From the NCBI RefSeq assembly GCF_051465645.1, contig NZ_CP195790.1, forward strand, positions 5,394,001-5,458,000: a DNA stretch of 64,000 nucleotides. Reading direction: 5' to 3'. The notes under the pieces were generated by a model, which ran no database searches, was not told the origin of the DNA, and was given only the letters and a program-made list of their open reading frames with translations. Numbering within the stretch: position 1 is the stretch's first letter; the number at the start of each line of letters is the position of its first letter. The DNA comes from Planctomicrobium sp051465645. GTDB taxonomy: Bacteria; Planctomycetota; Planctomycetia; Planctomycetales; Planctomycetaceae. The position numbers and the translations under genes were made by a program. This document shows, one piece after another, positions 53,735 through 62,040 of this stretch.

Positions 53735-54165
53735 AGAGGTCTCCTTCTAGTCCATTTCAATATTCGACGGCCGTCGGTCGCTCAACGCCAGATTGTTCTT
53801 CGGGGCAACATACTTCATTGAAGGTCTGTCTTCGATAGAACGGGAGAGGCTGGGCTTAACGGCAATCCACAGAGATCAGCACGTGCCATCTGAGTCAATA
53901 GGGTAATCAACTTTCCGTCCAGATGCGATTCTGAAGAACTGCCGTTGTGTCGTTTCCTGCCGGTGAATTATTGTACGTCCGATCCTCAATGGATGAGGTG
54001 CCAGAGATTCGTTGATAACGTGTCCATATTTTATTGAAGTATGGGCTATGCAAACTGTGGAGTTGGCCAGGATTGGCGTGAAGTGTGCAGTGATGTGCAC
54101 TCAATCTGGTTAGGAGCGAACTCCCACGGTTTTATGGCTCGCGTGTTAGCATGGAGGCCCGCACA
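53735..54165. other. Divergent gap
   Basis: No gene or clear promoter box recognised between the DUF1080 gene and the membrane-anchored protein gene. The right end has GGAGG 8 nt before the ATG at 54166. Confidence 0.35.
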
Positions 54166-55065
54166 ATGGGCGCAAAAATCGCAAGCTTTTTGGCCACGTT
54201 GCTACTTTCGATTCCGCTCGCTGCCATTGGAATTATGGCAGTTTTTGGTGTTCCACAGCTGGTTCCGGCCAGTAACACTGCAGAGCGAAATCAGGTTTTG
54301 CGAGGTTTTCAGGACGCATTGAACTGGGGACGCGGCAATAACGGCGGCGATCAGGTTCAGCCTGCCTATGAAGAGGATGCGGCTCCGTTTGTGCAAAACG
54401 CTGCTCCGATGCACCAGAATTCCATGCAGAATTCTGAGACTCCGAATCAGGTTCCAAACTGGTCATCTGGATCAGCGAATCAAGGCGATGCTCGTTCAAT
54501 GGCGGTGCGACGTGATTCGTCCACGCTCTCCAATACAAGCAGTCTTCCCAACGGCATTGGTAACGGCAACGGCAATGGGGTTAATGGGAGGACTCCTCCA
54601 TCACACTGGAGTAATCCGCAGACGACTCCAGCTGGTGATGCGACTCGCGTGGCACTCAACCAGTCGAACGGATTTGCAGCAAACAACATGGCCGCTGCAA
54701 ACGGGAATATGTCTGTGAATTCAGGTGCCAATGTTCCAGTCGCGTCCGTTTCCACTCCATTCAATTCCAGTGAAACGCTGACATGGCGACAGGCGTCACA
54801 GCGTCTTTCAGATCTGGGAGTCACGAACTTTCATCTTGAACGTGGTGACAAAGAAGGGACGTTTCTGTTTGTCTGTCTTTATTCGCCTGGGGATGCTCCG
54901 CAGGTGACACACCGATTCGAAGCTCAGGCCGATGATCCGCTGATGGCAGTGAATCAGGTCTTGCAGCAGGTTGATTCCTGGATGCAGGAGCGATTCGCAA
55001 AAGCCAACTTTCCAAATCGGTCTCCAAACTTTTCGCTGAACGCAGGGGCACAGAGCTCCCGGTAA
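54166..55065 (+). CDS. Membrane-anchored protein of unknown function
   Basis: 299 residues from the ATG at 54166, 8 nt after GGAGG; an ATG at 54151 lacks such a site. One hydrophobic helix (residues 5-30, ASFLATLLLSIPLAAIGIMAVF) is followed by a long Asn/Gln/Ser/Gly-rich disordered stretch (about 45-195). A compact C-terminal domain (about 200-290, SETLTWRQASQRLSDLGVTNFHLERGDKEG then ADDPLMAVNQVLQQVDSWMQERF) ends it. I do not recognise the domain. The N-terminus may be a signal anchor. It precedes scpB by about 200 nt on the same strand. Confidence 0.7.
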   Translation: MGAKIASFLATLLLSIPLAAIGIMAVFGVPQLVPASNTAERNQVLRGFQDALNWGRGNNGGDQVQPAYEEDAAPFVQNAAPMHQNSMQNSETPNQVPNWSSGSANQGDARSMAVRRDSSTLSNTSSLPNGIGNGNGNGVNGRTPPSHWSNPQTTPAGDATRVALNQSNGFAANNMAAANGNMSVNSGANVPVASVSTPFNSSETLTWRQASQRLSDLGVTNFHLERGDKEGTFLFVCLYSPGDAPQVTHRFEAQADDPLMAVNQVLQQVDSWMQERFAKANFPNRSPNFSLNAGAQSSR

Positions 55066-55273
55066 CGAGTTGAGTTGGTCGTTTCCGTCGCGTCGGGGCA
55101 GAGTGTTATCTGCGGACGGCAATTTGAGAAACTGATGCGATCTATCAAAGCGAATTCTTGAAATTTGCGAACGCCCAGAAGGCAGGTGGCAAGTCAGTCC
55201 CGGACTGATTTTGTTGCATTCAGGTGCCAGCCGAGAGCGGTCAACGTACGTGATTCCTGATTTCCCTCAACGC

Positions 55274-55987
55274 ATGTTTCGCTTGCTTCGCGATCGTCTG
55301 ACGCGAGGTCAGGGGGAGACTGCACAGGGATGGAGATGGCGTCGGCGGCTGTCGAGTCAATCAGTCGAGACACTGGCTTTTCAACCGACAACGGCGATTG
55401 CGATTCGCACGCCCAAGATGGCTCGTCTTGAAGCTGCACTCTTCGTTGCCGATTCCGCTCAATCGGCGAGAAAACTGGCCCAGATCGCCATGTTGTCGGA
55501 TGCGCGAGAAGCAATCAGTCTGATCGATCAACTCAATGAGAGTTACGATACTGGTCGATCGACGTTTCGTATCGAACGGGTGGCGGCGGGGTATCGATTG
55601 CTGACCCGCAGTGAATACTCGCCGTGGCTGGATCGTTTACATGAGAGGCAGGCGAGGCTGAAGCTGTCGTCGCCGCTGATGGAAGCACTCGCGATCATCG
55701 CGTATCGTCAGCCATGCACCCGTGCAGAGGTTGAGTCGGTACGAGGTGTGCAGTCTGCGGAAATCCTCAAGCAATTGATGGAGCGGAATCTGGTTCGCGT
55801 CACCGGAGAGGATGATTCGCTCGGGCGGCCTTATCTGTATGGGACCACGCGTCTGTTTCTTGAAACGTTTGGCCTGACAGAACTGACCGAATTACCGTGG
55901 TCGGCTCGTTTGCGACGTGCCACTCCCGCAGATGCAACGGAATCAGCGACGGATGGCGATTCCGGCGATTCAGTTGAAGCAGCCTGA
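55274..55987 (+). CDS. scpB: Segregation and condensation protein ScpB
   Basis: 237 residues from the ATG at 55274; a TTG at 55211 is in frame. Two winged-helix domains are visible: KMARLEAALFVADSAQSARKLAQIAML (about 48-75) and SPLMEALAIIAYRQPCTRAEVESVRGVQS (about 135-165), followed by LVRVTGEDDSLGRPYLYGTT, the best-kept ScpB stretch. ScpB joins ScpA and SMC in condensing the chromosome. Its N-terminal 45 residues are Arg-rich and longer than usual. scpA is not adjacent. Confidence 0.85.
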   Translation: MFRLLRDRLTRGQGETAQGWRWRRRLSSQSVETLAFQPTTAIAIRTPKMARLEAALFVADSAQSARKLAQIAMLSDAREAISLIDQLNESYDTGRSTFRIERVAAGYRLLTRSEYSPWLDRLHERQARLKLSSPLMEALAIIAYRQPCTRAEVESVRGVQSAEILKQLMERNLVRVTGEDDSLGRPYLYGTTRLFLETFGLTELTELPWSARLRRATPADATESATDGDSGDSVEAA

Positions 55988-56182
55988 TCTTAGGCCGGTC
56001 AGCTGCACTTCTCTCACGTCGGGGGCGTTGCTTTTAGCATTTCCAGAAGTCGTGCAGAGCTACTTGCACGTAAGACCCGGCCTTAGACCGGTTCGGTCTA
56101 TCATGTGGCCGCGCAGCAGCCTTCTTAACAGGGAAGAACTAAATCCCGCGTGCCACACACGCTGCATGATTTTGCAGATGCT

Positions 56183-57646
56183 CTAGTATTCGCGGCGCTG
56201 CCTTGAAGAAGGGATGTTCAGGGCTTTTCGATACTTGGTGACAGTCCGGCGAGCCAGATTGAAACCATGCTTTGAGAGTTCCGTCACCAGAGCGTCATCG
56301 CTGAGTGGATCAGCTTTATCTTCCTTGTCGACGATCTCTTTCAGCTTCAGCCGAATGTTTTCCCATGCGACGTCTTCGCCGTCGGCCGTTTTTGTTCCCC
56401 CACCGAAGAATCGCTTCAGTGCGAAGATCCCGCGAGGAGTGGCAATAAACTTGTCGTCGACCGCTCGCGAGACTGTGGTCACGTGGACATTCACAACATC
56501 AGCAATGTCTTGCATCTTCAGCGGCTTGATGAATTCCGGACCTTGATCCAGAAACTCCGTCTGCTGATCGACAATGGCCTGAGCCACTCTCTTCAGGGTG
56601 TTGTAGCGCTGTTCAATGGAATCGATGAGCCATTTGGCCGATTCAATCTTGCGCTTGATGAACTCTTTTGTCGCCTGATCCGGGTTCCCTTCCAGCATCT
56701 TCAGATACCGGCGGTTGATGCGAAGTTGTGGGACATATTCATCGACGAGTTCAACACGGTATTCACCGGTTTCACTGCTTTCGACTTTCAGGTCCGGAGT
56801 GATCGACTGCACATTGGATGATTCGAACATTCGCCCTGGGTAAGGGTCGAGTGTGCGCATCTGCTCAATCGTGGTCTTGATCGCGTCGAGTGAATAGCCA
56901 GTCTTACGTTCCATGAGTGGAAGACGATTCTGAAGAATGTCGTCCAGATGGTCAGAGATCAGCACGGTCATCATCTCGCCCAAGGGGGTCTCAGGCGTGA
57001 TTTGCAGTAGCAGACATTCTTTCAGATCGCGGGCACCGACACCGGGAGGGTCAAGTTGTTGAACCAGTTTGAGAGTCTGGTCGGCGTCCTGCAGCGAGAT
57101 GTTGGCCCCAAAGACTTGCACCAGCTCCGGCAGGGAACTCTGGAGTCGACCATTGGCATCGAGATTGTGGATCAGATATTCGCCGAACGCTCGGAGGTGT
57201 TCCGGAGCATCGCAATGGAACTGTTCCAGAAGGTGATCGTGTAATGTCTCTGGGCGATTCTCCGCATTCGCCATGACATCGTGCTGGCGATCAGAATCGT
57301 CGTCGATCTGGTTTCCAGAGGGCCGAGAGCCAGATGTGTAGTTATCATCCGGCCATTCCTTAGAGATCTCCAGCAGACGCTCAAAGTCCGACGCATTGTT
57401 ATCGTCGGTTGTCAGCTCGCGGCGTTCGATCTCCAGTTTGGCTGGTTCCGGTGCTTCTGTCGCAGCGGCATATTCTTCTTTACGGCTTGCAACCTGTTCG
57501 AGAACAACGTTTTCAGCCAGTTCCTGATCGATGCGCTCCTGCAGCGCCATCAGAGGCAGCTGCAGGATCTCCATCGATTGGATCATCCGCGGTGCCAGCT
57601 TCATTTGCTGGCTCATCCGCATCTGTTGGGAAACGTTCAGGTGCAT
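56183..57646 (-). CDS. rpoN: RNA polymerase sigma-54 factor RpoN
   Basis: 487 residues. It opens with the Gln/Met-rich activator-binding region (MHLNVSQQMRMSQQMKLAPRM), goes through an acidic segment (about 50-115), a core-binding domain (YLIHNLDANGRL, LDPPGVGARDLKECLLLQI) and a helix-turn-helix (PLKMQDIADVVNVHVTTVSRAV), and ends with the RpoN box (ARRTVTKYRKALNIPSSRQ) that reads the -24 element. It requires AAA+ activators for open-complex formation. It is monocistronic; one candidate -24/-12 promoter lies in the window at 39.3 kb. Confidence 0.96.
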   Translation of the reverse strand: MHLNVSQQMRMSQQMKLAPRMIQSMEILQLPLMALQERIDQELAENVVLEQVASRKEEYAAATEAPEPAKLEIERRELTTDDNNASDFERLLEISKEWPDDNYTSGSRPSGNQIDDDSDRQHDVMANAENRPETLHDHLLEQFHCDAPEHLRAFGEYLIHNLDANGRLQSSLPELVQVFGANISLQDADQTLKLVQQLDPPGVGARDLKECLLLQITPETPLGEMMTVLISDHLDDILQNRLPLMERKTGYSLDAIKTTIEQMRTLDPYPGRMFESSNVQSITPDLKVESSETGEYRVELVDEYVPQLRINRRYLKMLEGNPDQATKEFIKRKIESAKWLIDSIEQRYNTLKRVAQAIVDQQTEFLDQGPEFIKPLKMQDIADVVNVHVTTVSRAVDDKFIATPRGIFALKRFFGGGTKTADGEDVAWENIRLKLKEIVDKEDKADPLSDDALVTELSKHGFNLARRTVTKYRKALNIPSSRQRREY

Positions 57647-58043
57647 TGCGTGTGATTCTTATTCAAGGAGCTGGAACTGGTTCTCAACTCCGGTCCCAAT
57701 CTGGTTTGGCATTCGAACTGAGCGATGAAGGCAACTGTTTGCGTTCACGGTTCATTTCGAATTCACCAGCCGCACAGGAAAAGCAGGGAAAGCTCTTGGG
57801 TCCGGTGCAGTTGAATTCTGGAACGCCGAAAATTCGATGTCCCAGAACTTCTTGATAAATCCCGTATTTACTTAACTGTTGTCAGGTGACGTAACGGACA
57901 AATGAATTGTTCCAGCGAGCGTGCTGAAAGCGTTGCCACTGTGACCTGACCGGGCCTCCGTTTGCTTGACGGTTTCTTGTGAACAGCGTACCGCGTTACA
58001 CATCTCTCGATAGAGCATTCGCTCGATTCTGGACCAAATGCAT
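57647..58043. other. Gap between recR and rpoN
   Basis: Both flanking genes are on the minus strand. I see no gene or terminator; it is the leader of rpoN and the tail of the recR transcript. Confidence 0.35.
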
Positions 58044-58688
58044 TTAGAAGTGCTGCCGACCTCGCATGGCGTCGGCCAGCATTTCTTTATTTGCAAATTC
58101 TAACACGCTCCCTGTGGCAATCCCGCGGGCCAGTCGTGTGATTTCGACACCCAGGCCTTCCAGCAGGTTAGAGATGAACAAGGCCGTTCCATCTCCTTCC
58201 AGTGTCGGATTGGTTGCCATGATGATTTCTTTGACCTGATCTCGTTTGACCCGTTGAACCAGCGGGCCAATCGTCAGGTCTTCAGGACCGATCCCTTCCA
58301 GTGGAGCAATTCGCCCACCCAGAACGTGATAGGTTCCTTGATATGCGGCAGCAGCTTCGAGGGCCGCAATGTCTTTTGGTTGTTCCACAATGCAAACAAC
58401 AGTCCTGTCTCGACGGGGGTCTCGACAGATGGAACAGACTTCCTGCTCAGTCAGATTGGAGCAGACCTTGCAGCGACGTATTGATTGTTTGACGTCCCGA
58501 ATGGCATTTGCCAGTGCCAGTGCTTCGTTTTCCCGACAACTCAAAATGTGGTTGGCCAGACGCTCTGCGGACTTGCGACCGATCCCCGGCAAGGATGCAA
58601 ATTGTTCGACCAATCGACCTACGGCTGGCCCGAAGGGATGTTGTTCAGGTTGATTTCCTCGAACCGCCATGTGAAGGTGTCGCTCCAT
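58044..58688 (-). CDS. recR: Recombination protein RecR
   Basis: 214 residues. It has the helix-hairpin-helix (LVEQFASLPGIGRKSAERLANHIL, about 26-50), a four-Cys zinc finger (C73, C76, C85, C88) and a Toprim domain (VCIVEQPKDIAALEAA to IIMATNPTLEGDGTALFISNLL). RecR forms a clamp with RecO for gap repair; recO lies at 15-16 kb. It is the last gene of the dnaX-ybaB-recR run, 92 nt after ybaB. ATG at 58670 (MAVRG) is an alternative start. Confidence 0.96.
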   Translation of the reverse strand: MERHLHMAVRGNQPEQHPFGPAVGRLVEQFASLPGIGRKSAERLANHILSCRENEALALANAIRDVKQSIRRCKVCSNLTEQEVCSICRDPRRDRTVVCIVEQPKDIAALEAAAAYQGTYHVLGGRIAPLEGIGPEDLTIGPLVQRVKRDQVKEIIMATNPTLEGDGTALFISNLLEGLGVEITRLARGIATGSVLEFANKEMLADAMRGRQHF

Positions 58689-58780
58689 CGCAAGTGTTGA
58701 ATACGAAAACTGATGTCAGCAGAGGAGGTTGATTTCTTCTGTCGAAGATGGCTCCAACACACAGGACCTAAAATCCTGTG

Positions 58781-59137
58781 TCAGTTGATGCCCACTCCAA
58801 ATTTTGACATCACCTGCGGCAGACCTGGAACCCCAAGTCCTTCTGCGAGGGCTGCAACTTCCTTTGCAGCGGCTTCCCGTGCCTGTACCAAGGCAACATT
58901 TGTCGTTTCTCTGACAAGGATTTCCATACGCAGTGTCTCAGTTGCCAGATGAGGACTGACTGAAAGCGAAACGACTTTCAATTCCCCGCTGACGACAACT
59001 GTGACAAGTCTGCAGTCACTGGTTGCCTCGATTCGCATGTCTGTCAGTCGAGATTTCATCTCCTGAGCTTTGGCCTGCAACAGAGGCAAATTCTTCATCA
59101 GGCCTGCAAGACCTGCGAGTGCATTGAAATTAAACAT
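58781..59137 (-). CDS. ybaB: YbaB/EbfC nucleoid-associated protein
   Basis: 118 residues, helical ends and a beta core (LPLLQAKAQEMKSRLTDMRIEATSDCRLVTVVVSGELKVVSLSVSP in parts). These small dimers bind DNA. Its ATG directly follows the dnaX stop codon, so the two are translationally coupled, and recR comes next, as in most bacteria. The Met/Gly-rich N-terminal segment of some homologues is short here. Confidence 0.93.
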   Translation of the reverse strand: MFNFNALAGLAGLMKNLPLLQAKAQEMKSRLTDMRIEATSDCRLVTVVVSGELKVVSLSVSPHLATETLRMEILVRETTNVALVQAREAAAKEVAALAEGLGVPGLPQVMSKFGVGIN

Positions 59138-61240
59138 TTACGAATCGTCCTGAGTGTCCTCTGCCGGGAGTTCTGATTCTGTGTCGTTGACTGGAGGTGC
59201 ATCCAGCAGGGGTCTCACCTCCAACACCTGCCCGCCGAAAACCGCAACTGCAAGCTGAACAAACTGATCTGCTTCCACAGCTGACGGTTTCAATCGTTCA
59301 ACAACAATTGCGTTTTCCTGACGTTCAGGAGCCTTGATCTGAACTTCTGCCGTCGGGTCGATGGTCAGTTTGCAGTCAACCTGCTTGCCGGCCACCTGAG
59401 TGGTAACAAAATTGAGCCTCTTCAGAGTTTCCGGCTGTTCGCAGTACTGCTTTGCAAAACTATAACTCTTGGGGAAGAAGATTTCCACAAGATTTGGTCC
59501 AGAAATTGCTATGCGGTTCGAGACCTTCAGCTTGCTGACCTGCACCCGCGACATCTGGCTGACGACAGCATGCCAATATTCTGCGAGGTGTGCTTCGTCG
59601 AACGGGACGTGTGGGATCTCTGACGCATCTTCCATGTCAGAAAGATATTCCGGCGTGGCGATTGTTGCCGTCTCGATCGGTGCAGCATCTGCGATGGCTG
59701 CTGGCTTCGGGGCCTGCGGAGGTATTGGAGAAGGGGCTGGAGGACCAGGGGCCGCTGATTGAGGTTCGGTGACGGTCGGAGCTGCCGTAACTCGTTCTGA
59801 CGCGACATGTATTGCTGTAACAGGAGCTGCGGTGGTCGCTGCAATAGGCTCTGAAGCTGGAACCGCAGCAGACGCTGGGGCAGATGTTGGCAACGGTGCC
59901 GATGTTGTTATCGGTGCTGTGTTTGCGACCGAAGGGGTAGACTGCGTTGCAGGTTGGTTTGCGACCGGGGCTGAGGACGGAATTACTGCAGGGTTACTGT
60001 TTTTTTTTTCCTGCATCCCCTGATAAAACGGGCCGGTCGGAGCCGGACGTCCCGCCGGTGTCGCTACGGAACCTGATGCAGTGGAAGGAATAACGCCGGA
60101 TTGCAGGAGCACGCTGATCTGGTCGAGGCGTTCCAGTGTGGCGAGTCGAACAACGGCAAGTTCCAGTAGTGCTCGTCCATGAGTCGTTCGCTGCAGACGA
60201 TTCTTGGTTTCAGCGACGATCTGCATTGCCGCGGAGATGGTCTGTAATCCCCAACGCTCAGCCTGCTTCTGGACTTGCGCTCGCTGATTGTCTGTCACTG
60301 CCGAAAGGGGAACCCCTTTCGCACCTGCGGCCGTCACAAGCAGGTCGCGAAGATATCCCAACAACTGATCTGTCAGCCCGCCTGTCTGAACTCCTTGCTG
60401 CATCGCAGCTTCCAGTACTTCGAGCGCAGTCCCGGGTTGGCTCTCGATGCAGGCGTCGATTAGCGTGAAAAGTCGGTCGTCGGATGCAGTACCCAGCAGG
60501 TGGTGAACATCGTCTGCGGTGATGCGCTCGCCCCCGAACGCCAATAGCTGGTCAAACAGGGATTGACTGTCCCGCATCGATCCGTTGGCGCGGCGCGCGA
60601 CGAGTTCGATCGCATCTTCTTCGACAGTCTTGCCTTCCGCTTCGGCAATCTGTCGCAACCGGCCTGCGATACTCTCTTGGTCGATGGTTCCAAAATCGAA
60701 CCGCTGGCATCGGGAGAGGATCGTGTCCGGAACTTTGTTCGGTTCCGTCGTGCAGAAGATGAATTTGACGTTCGGCGGCGGTTCTTCGAGCGTTTTCAGG
60801 AGTGCGTTGAATGCTTCTTTTGTGAGCATGTGAACTTCGTCGATGATGTACACCTTGTAGGGTGATCGCATCGATCGAACTCCAACGTTCGCACGGAGTT
60901 GGCGAATATCATCAATCCCGCGGTTGGATGCACCGTCGATCTCAAGAACGTCGACATCACTTCCTGCACCGATGGAGTCGCAGACTTCACAATGATTGCA
61001 GGGAACTCCATCTTTTACGTGAGGGCAGTTCAGAGCCTTGGCAAAAATTCGGGCTGAAGACGTCTTCCCAACTCCGCGAGCCCCTGTGAACAGGTAAGCG
61101 TGCGCGACACGACCGGCGCGGATTGCATTCTGCAACGCTTGCCCGACGTGTTCCTGCCCGACGACCTCGGCGAATGATTTCGGCCGAAAGCGTCTCGCCA
61201 GAACGGTATATGGAGATGGAGATTGTCGATCTGTGACCAT
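59138..61240 (-). CDS. dnaX: DNA polymerase III tau/gamma subunit DnaX
   Basis: 700 residues. The AAA+ core has YTVLARRFRPKSFAEVVGQEHV, Walker A GARGVGKTS, a zinc finger with CPH-x-CNHCEVC (about 71-89), DEVHMLTKEAFNALLKTLEEPP and the sensor SRCQRF, then the collar domain to about 370. From 385 to about 535 the chain is a low-complexity Ala/Pro/Thr/Ser linker, and the last 160 residues are a tau-type domain. At Glu411-Lys412-Lys413-Asn414 the message contains ten A residues, a likely slippage site for a short gamma form. It is the first gene of dnaX-ybaB-recR. Confidence 0.96.
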   Translation of the reverse strand: MVTDRQSPSPYTVLARRFRPKSFAEVVGQEHVGQALQNAIRAGRVAHAYLFTGARGVGKTSSARIFAKALNCPHVKDGVPCNHCEVCDSIGAGSDVDVLEIDGASNRGIDDIRQLRANVGVRSMRSPYKVYIIDEVHMLTKEAFNALLKTLEEPPPNVKFIFCTTEPNKVPDTILSRCQRFDFGTIDQESIAGRLRQIAEAEGKTVEEDAIELVARRANGSMRDSQSLFDQLLAFGGERITADDVHHLLGTASDDRLFTLIDACIESQPGTALEVLEAAMQQGVQTGGLTDQLLGYLRDLLVTAAGAKGVPLSAVTDNQRAQVQKQAERWGLQTISAAMQIVAETKNRLQRTTHGRALLELAVVRLATLERLDQISVLLQSGVIPSTASGSVATPAGRPAPTGPFYQGMQEKKNSNPAVIPSSAPVANQPATQSTPSVANTAPITTSAPLPTSAPASAAVPASEPIAATTAAPVTAIHVASERVTAAPTVTEPQSAAPGPPAPSPIPPQAPKPAAIADAAPIETATIATPEYLSDMEDASEIPHVPFDEAHLAEYWHAVVSQMSRVQVSKLKVSNRIAISGPNLVEIFFPKSYSFAKQYCEQPETLKRLNFVTTQVAGKQVDCKLTIDPTAEVQIKAPERQENAIVVERLKPSAVEADQFVQLAVAVFGGQVLEVRPLLDAPPVNDTESELPAEDTQDDS
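60000..60021 (-). promoter_or_regulatory. Predicted slippage site in dnaX
   Basis: On the coding strand there are ten A residues (complement of 60000-60009) in the frame GAA AAA AAA AAC. One extra A gives GAA AAA AAA AAA CAG TAA, ending at 415 residues; one fewer gives a stop after 418. AGGGG (complement of 60017-60021) lies 7 nt upstream, where a Shine-Dalgarno-like stimulator is found in E. coli dnaX. Confidence 0.65.
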
Positions 61241-62040
61241 TCATCCTCATGGCGTCGCAGTCACTCAATTGAGCGGTGTGAGCACCATTCCTCTCTGTCG
61301 CAGTGAAATCCTGATTCTCAGCAACCAGTTTCAGTGCCGTTTTATGGAACACTGAATGTGAGTGCTGATTTTCTTTGCCTGGAACGGTTTCGTGGAGCCC
61401 CAAATTGATTCGATGAACAATCGGAGGGAGTGCACGAAATGCCGTTAGACGTTCATACGGTGAGTTTGCCGGTTTTGCAATCGGTGACGAGGCAAGTCGG
61501 TGGAATTCTGTGCCAGTTTGGTTGGGCAAGTGTCCTGTAGCGACTTGCATCGCTCCAGAGTCGAAATTTGTTTGAGTCCGGCCCTTGAAAAACCGTCGTA
61601 ACCTACTCATTCGGCAGTAGTTTGGAAGCCGGATTGCCGAGTGCAGGAGTTTCTAAAGGCTCGGATTTTGGGAAGAGAAGAGTACGCGCAGTGAGATCCG
61701 TTCGGGCGGTGTCATTCTCTCTCGGAATTACGCATCGACAGGCATTTGAGCGAAAAATCGGCATTCTCTTGCCCTCTTTACCATGTACAGACAGATCTAG
61801 TCTGGAATTTTACCGATGTACAAGGATAAACTTCACTACATGCGAACTTTGCGTGCAAACTTCAGCAGCACATAAAGTTTGCACTCAGCCTTCCATAATT
61901 GCCTGCGATTTAGAACCGTCTCGATGATCGCTCCCGAAAGGGCGACTCAAGTGTGACGGCCTCCCCAAGTTCCCTCCTCGATGGCTGGCTCCTGCCGTTA
62001 TCGAAACTGACGTTTTGACACAGAATTTCATGGCGTGAAG
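61241..62040 (+). other. 800-bp gap before the DUF1592-type gene
   Basis: The longest gene-free stretch. Frames such as 61622-61927 have no domain and no good start signal. It includes a 10-bp inverted repeat at 61853-61884 listed separately. Confidence 0.45.
61853..61884 (+). repeat. 10-bp inverted repeat upstream of the DUF1592-type gene
   Basis: GTGCAAACTT and AAGTTTGCAC are perfectly complementary with 12 nt between, about 155 nt before the gene. A related word, GCGAACTTTGCG, lies just upstream. No T-run follows, so an operator is more likely than a terminator. Confidence 0.4.

Noticed and set aside
60987..61610. Minus-strand ORF overlapping the start of dnaX
   Set aside because: It is in another frame over the conserved dnaX N-terminus and has no domain.
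61622..61927. ORF in the 800-bp gap
   Set aside because: No ribosome binding site, no domain, Arg/Ser/Cys-rich composition typical of chance frames.
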